Positions 6,433 to 7,255 of a DNA stretch of 7,255 bases are shown one piece after another (position 1 is the first letter of the stretch; every line of letters starts with the position of its first letter). The position numbers and the translations under genes are program-made. Below the pieces are notes generated by a model. It saw only the letters and a program-made list of their open reading frames with translations. It searched no databases and was not told the origin of the DNA. The stretch lies in contig CAAEDX010000231.1 in NCBI GenBank assembly GCA_900754715.1, forward strand, positions 1 to 7,255, written 5' to 3'. Source of the DNA: Erysipelotrichaceae bacterium (GTDB taxonomy: Bacteria > Bacillota_I > Bacilli_A > Erysipelotrichales > Erysipelotrichaceae).

Positions 6433-6852
6433 ATGAAATTCTTCCCGAGAACCACAAGCTTATTTGACGACATGTTCGATGATATGTTCACATCACCGTT
6501 CTTCGCAAACCGTAATGACATGGCCATGAAGACCGATATCACGGAGAAAGATGGAAATTACACCCTGGATATGGAACTGCCGGGATGCAAGAAAGAAGAT
6601 ATCCATCTGGAGCTGAACGATGGCTATTTGAATGTGAGCGCATCCCACAACACAAGCAAGGATGAGAAAGACGATAAGGGCAACGTGATCCGGCAGGAGC
6701 GTTACAGCGGCACATTCTCAAGGAGCTTCTATGTGGGAGAAAACGTGAAAGAAGAAGACATCAAGGCAAGCTATGAAAATGGCGAGCTGAAGATCACTTT
6801 CCCGAAGGAGCAGGAGAAGCTTCCGGAAAAGAAGACCATCATGATCGAGTGA
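6433..6852 (+). CDS. Small heat-shock protein, Hsp20 / alpha-crystallin family
   Basis: Small heat-shock proteins form oligomers that hold unfolding proteins in the cytosol without ATP. From the ATG at 6433 the protein has 139 residues, as usual for bacterial Hsp20. Residues 1-30 are a Phe/Met/Asp-rich N-terminal arm with the short repeat FDDMFDDMF (11-19). The alpha-crystallin domain runs from about 34 to 128 with DITEKDGNYTLDMELPG (35-51), DIHLELNDGYLNVSA (56-70), RYSGTFSRSF (90-99) and YENGELKITFPK (114-125). The C-terminal tail has an I-x-I motif (I136, I138), used for oligomer contacts. Control by HrcA through CIRCE is indicated by the promoter, and the leader may add post-transcriptional control. 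The gene appears monocistronic: its own promoter precedes it and a terminator starts 5 nt after the stop. Confidence 0.96.
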   Translation: MKFFPRTTSLFDDMFDDMFTSPFFANRNDMAMKTDITEKDGNYTLDMELPGCKKEDIHLELNDGYLNVSASHNTSKDEKDDKGNVIRQERYSGTFSRSFYVGENVKEEDIKASYENGELKITFPKEQEKLPEKKTIMIE

Positions 6853-6857
6853 TGAAG

Positions 6858-6891
6858 AAGGCGGGGATCTTATGGAGATTCCCGCCTTTTT
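6858..6891 (+). terminator. Intrinsic terminator of hsp20
   Basis: The arms 6858-6869 and 6877-6888 form a 12-bp stem with one G-T pair around a 7-nt loop. The core AAGGCGGG/CCCGCCTT is perfect and is followed by T to 6891. Confidence 0.9.
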
Positions 6892-6925
6892 AGTTTAATG
6901 ACTTTGAAAAAAACATATGATGAAG

Positions 6926-6946
6926 AACGCAGAATATGCGTTTTTT
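6926..6946 (+). terminator. Second, smaller intrinsic terminator
   Basis: AACGCA (6926-6931) and TGCGTT (6937-6942) form a 6-bp stem with a 5-nt loop, running straight into six T (6941-6946). It is 34 nt after the first terminator and probably acts as a back-up. Confidence 0.6.
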
Positions 6947-7142
6947 GATGCATCGGTTTGCGATTGGAGATAAGAGGCCTGTTGTTTTGACTATATGCGG
7001 AAGAGAGATGCAAGATCTGTTTGAAATGTATTTATGATGAGGGTGCCTCATCAGTGCAAAAGGGATTGAAAATCATAAAACTTTTTTTGAAAAACGTGTT
7101 TTTATCGTTGAAAATATCACGAAAAATGTGAATAATTATTGT
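6947..7142. other. Non-coding stretch before the last gene, with hairpin and TTGAAAA repeats
   Basis: The gap 6853-7205 contains no convincing gene. After the two terminators it holds an 8-bp hairpin TGATGAGG / CCTCATCA (7035-7042 / 7046-7053, loop GTG) without a T tract. A very A/T-rich part follows from about 7065. Here TTGAAAA occurs at 7066, 7087, 7108 and 7143, the first three exactly 21 bp apart. The palindrome AATAATTATT (7131-7140) sits just before the promoter. The role of these elements is unknown. Confidence 0.6.
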
Positions 7143-7170
7143 TTGAAAACTTGTAAAAATGTGCTATGCT
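7143..7170 (+). promoter_or_regulatory. Probable extended -10 promoter of the last gene
   Basis: TTGAAA (7143-7148) and TATGCT (7165-7170) are 16 bp apart, and TGC (7162-7164) directly before the -10 gives an extended -10. Transcription would start near 7177, about 30 nt before the start codon. Confidence 0.6.
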
Positions 7171-7205
7171 GTTTGTGATGATATTAAAACAAGGTGATGA
7201 TGTGT

Positions 7206-7255
7206 ATGAAGCGAAATGCTATTTCAGAACTGATCAAATGGAAGAATGATCCTGA
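7206..7255 (+). CDS. N-terminus of a probable AAA / DUF4143-type ATPase (cut by window end)
   Basis: Only 16 complete codons are visible, giving MKRNAISELIKWKNDP. A start of the type M-K-R-x-x-x-x-x-L-x-x-W-K is typical of the AAA-family ATPases with a C-terminal DUF4143 domain, where a Walker A motif (GARQVGKT) follows shortly after; that part is outside the window, so the call rests on resemblance alone. Three in-frame ATG codons occur at 7197, 7200 and 7206. The Shine-Dalgarno AAGGTG (7191-7196) lies 9 nt before the last and overlaps or abuts the others, so 7206 is chosen. A promoter precedes it. Confidence 0.6.
   Translation, partial: MKRNAISELIKWKNDP

Overview
The window looks like a chromosomal segment of a low-to-mid GC Bacillota (Firmicute). 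By eye the genes are near 50% GC. Support comes from strong Shine-Dalgarno sites (GGGAGG, GGAGG), consensus SigA-type promoters, a CIRCE (HrcA) operator and intrinsic terminators. An Erysipelotrichia-like gut Firmicute would fit, but that is inference. No mobile element, CRISPR array, tRNA or rRNA was seen. Every convincing gene is on the + strand.

Layout. (1) 1-216 is the 3' end of a surface protein: a Ser/Ala/Val-rich linker, one C-terminal membrane helix and a short basic tail, closed by an intrinsic terminator at 229-268. (2) A gene-free stretch of about 370 bases ends in a promoter for purD (591-1826), which is followed after 34 nt by fhs (1861-3531). This is a purine / one-carbon pair: PurD is the second enzyme of de novo IMP synthesis, and Fhs makes the 10-formyl-THF used in that pathway. 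(3) A near-consensus promoter at 3544-3572 drives a 511-residue membrane protein (3611-5146), an N-terminal RDD domain fused to a C-terminal PHP phosphoesterase domain. Its stop codon lies inside a perfect 16-bp hairpin. (4) azlC and azlD (5236-5943 and 5940-6266, sharing an ATGA overlap) encode a two-component branched-chain amino acid exporter. (5) A CIRCE operator with an embedded consensus promoter controls an Hsp20 small heat-shock protein (6433-6852). Its roughly 90-nt leader can fold into hairpins, and two terminators follow. (6) An A/T-tract-rich region with TTGAAAA repeats 21 bp apart leads into a promoter and the first 50 bases of a gene starting at 7206. That gene resembles the N-terminus of AAA/DUF4143 ATPases.

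Most of the window is housekeeping. The most unusual element is the RDD-PHP fusion. Its PHP domain keeps the DLHIHS, TDH, GIE and SDFH motifs, but two histidines that normally bind metal in TrpH/YciV-type PHP enzymes appear to be replaced, by Arg and Ser. Second come the CIRCE-controlled hsp20 with its structured leader and the phased repeats before the last gene. No clearly new multi-gene system was found.
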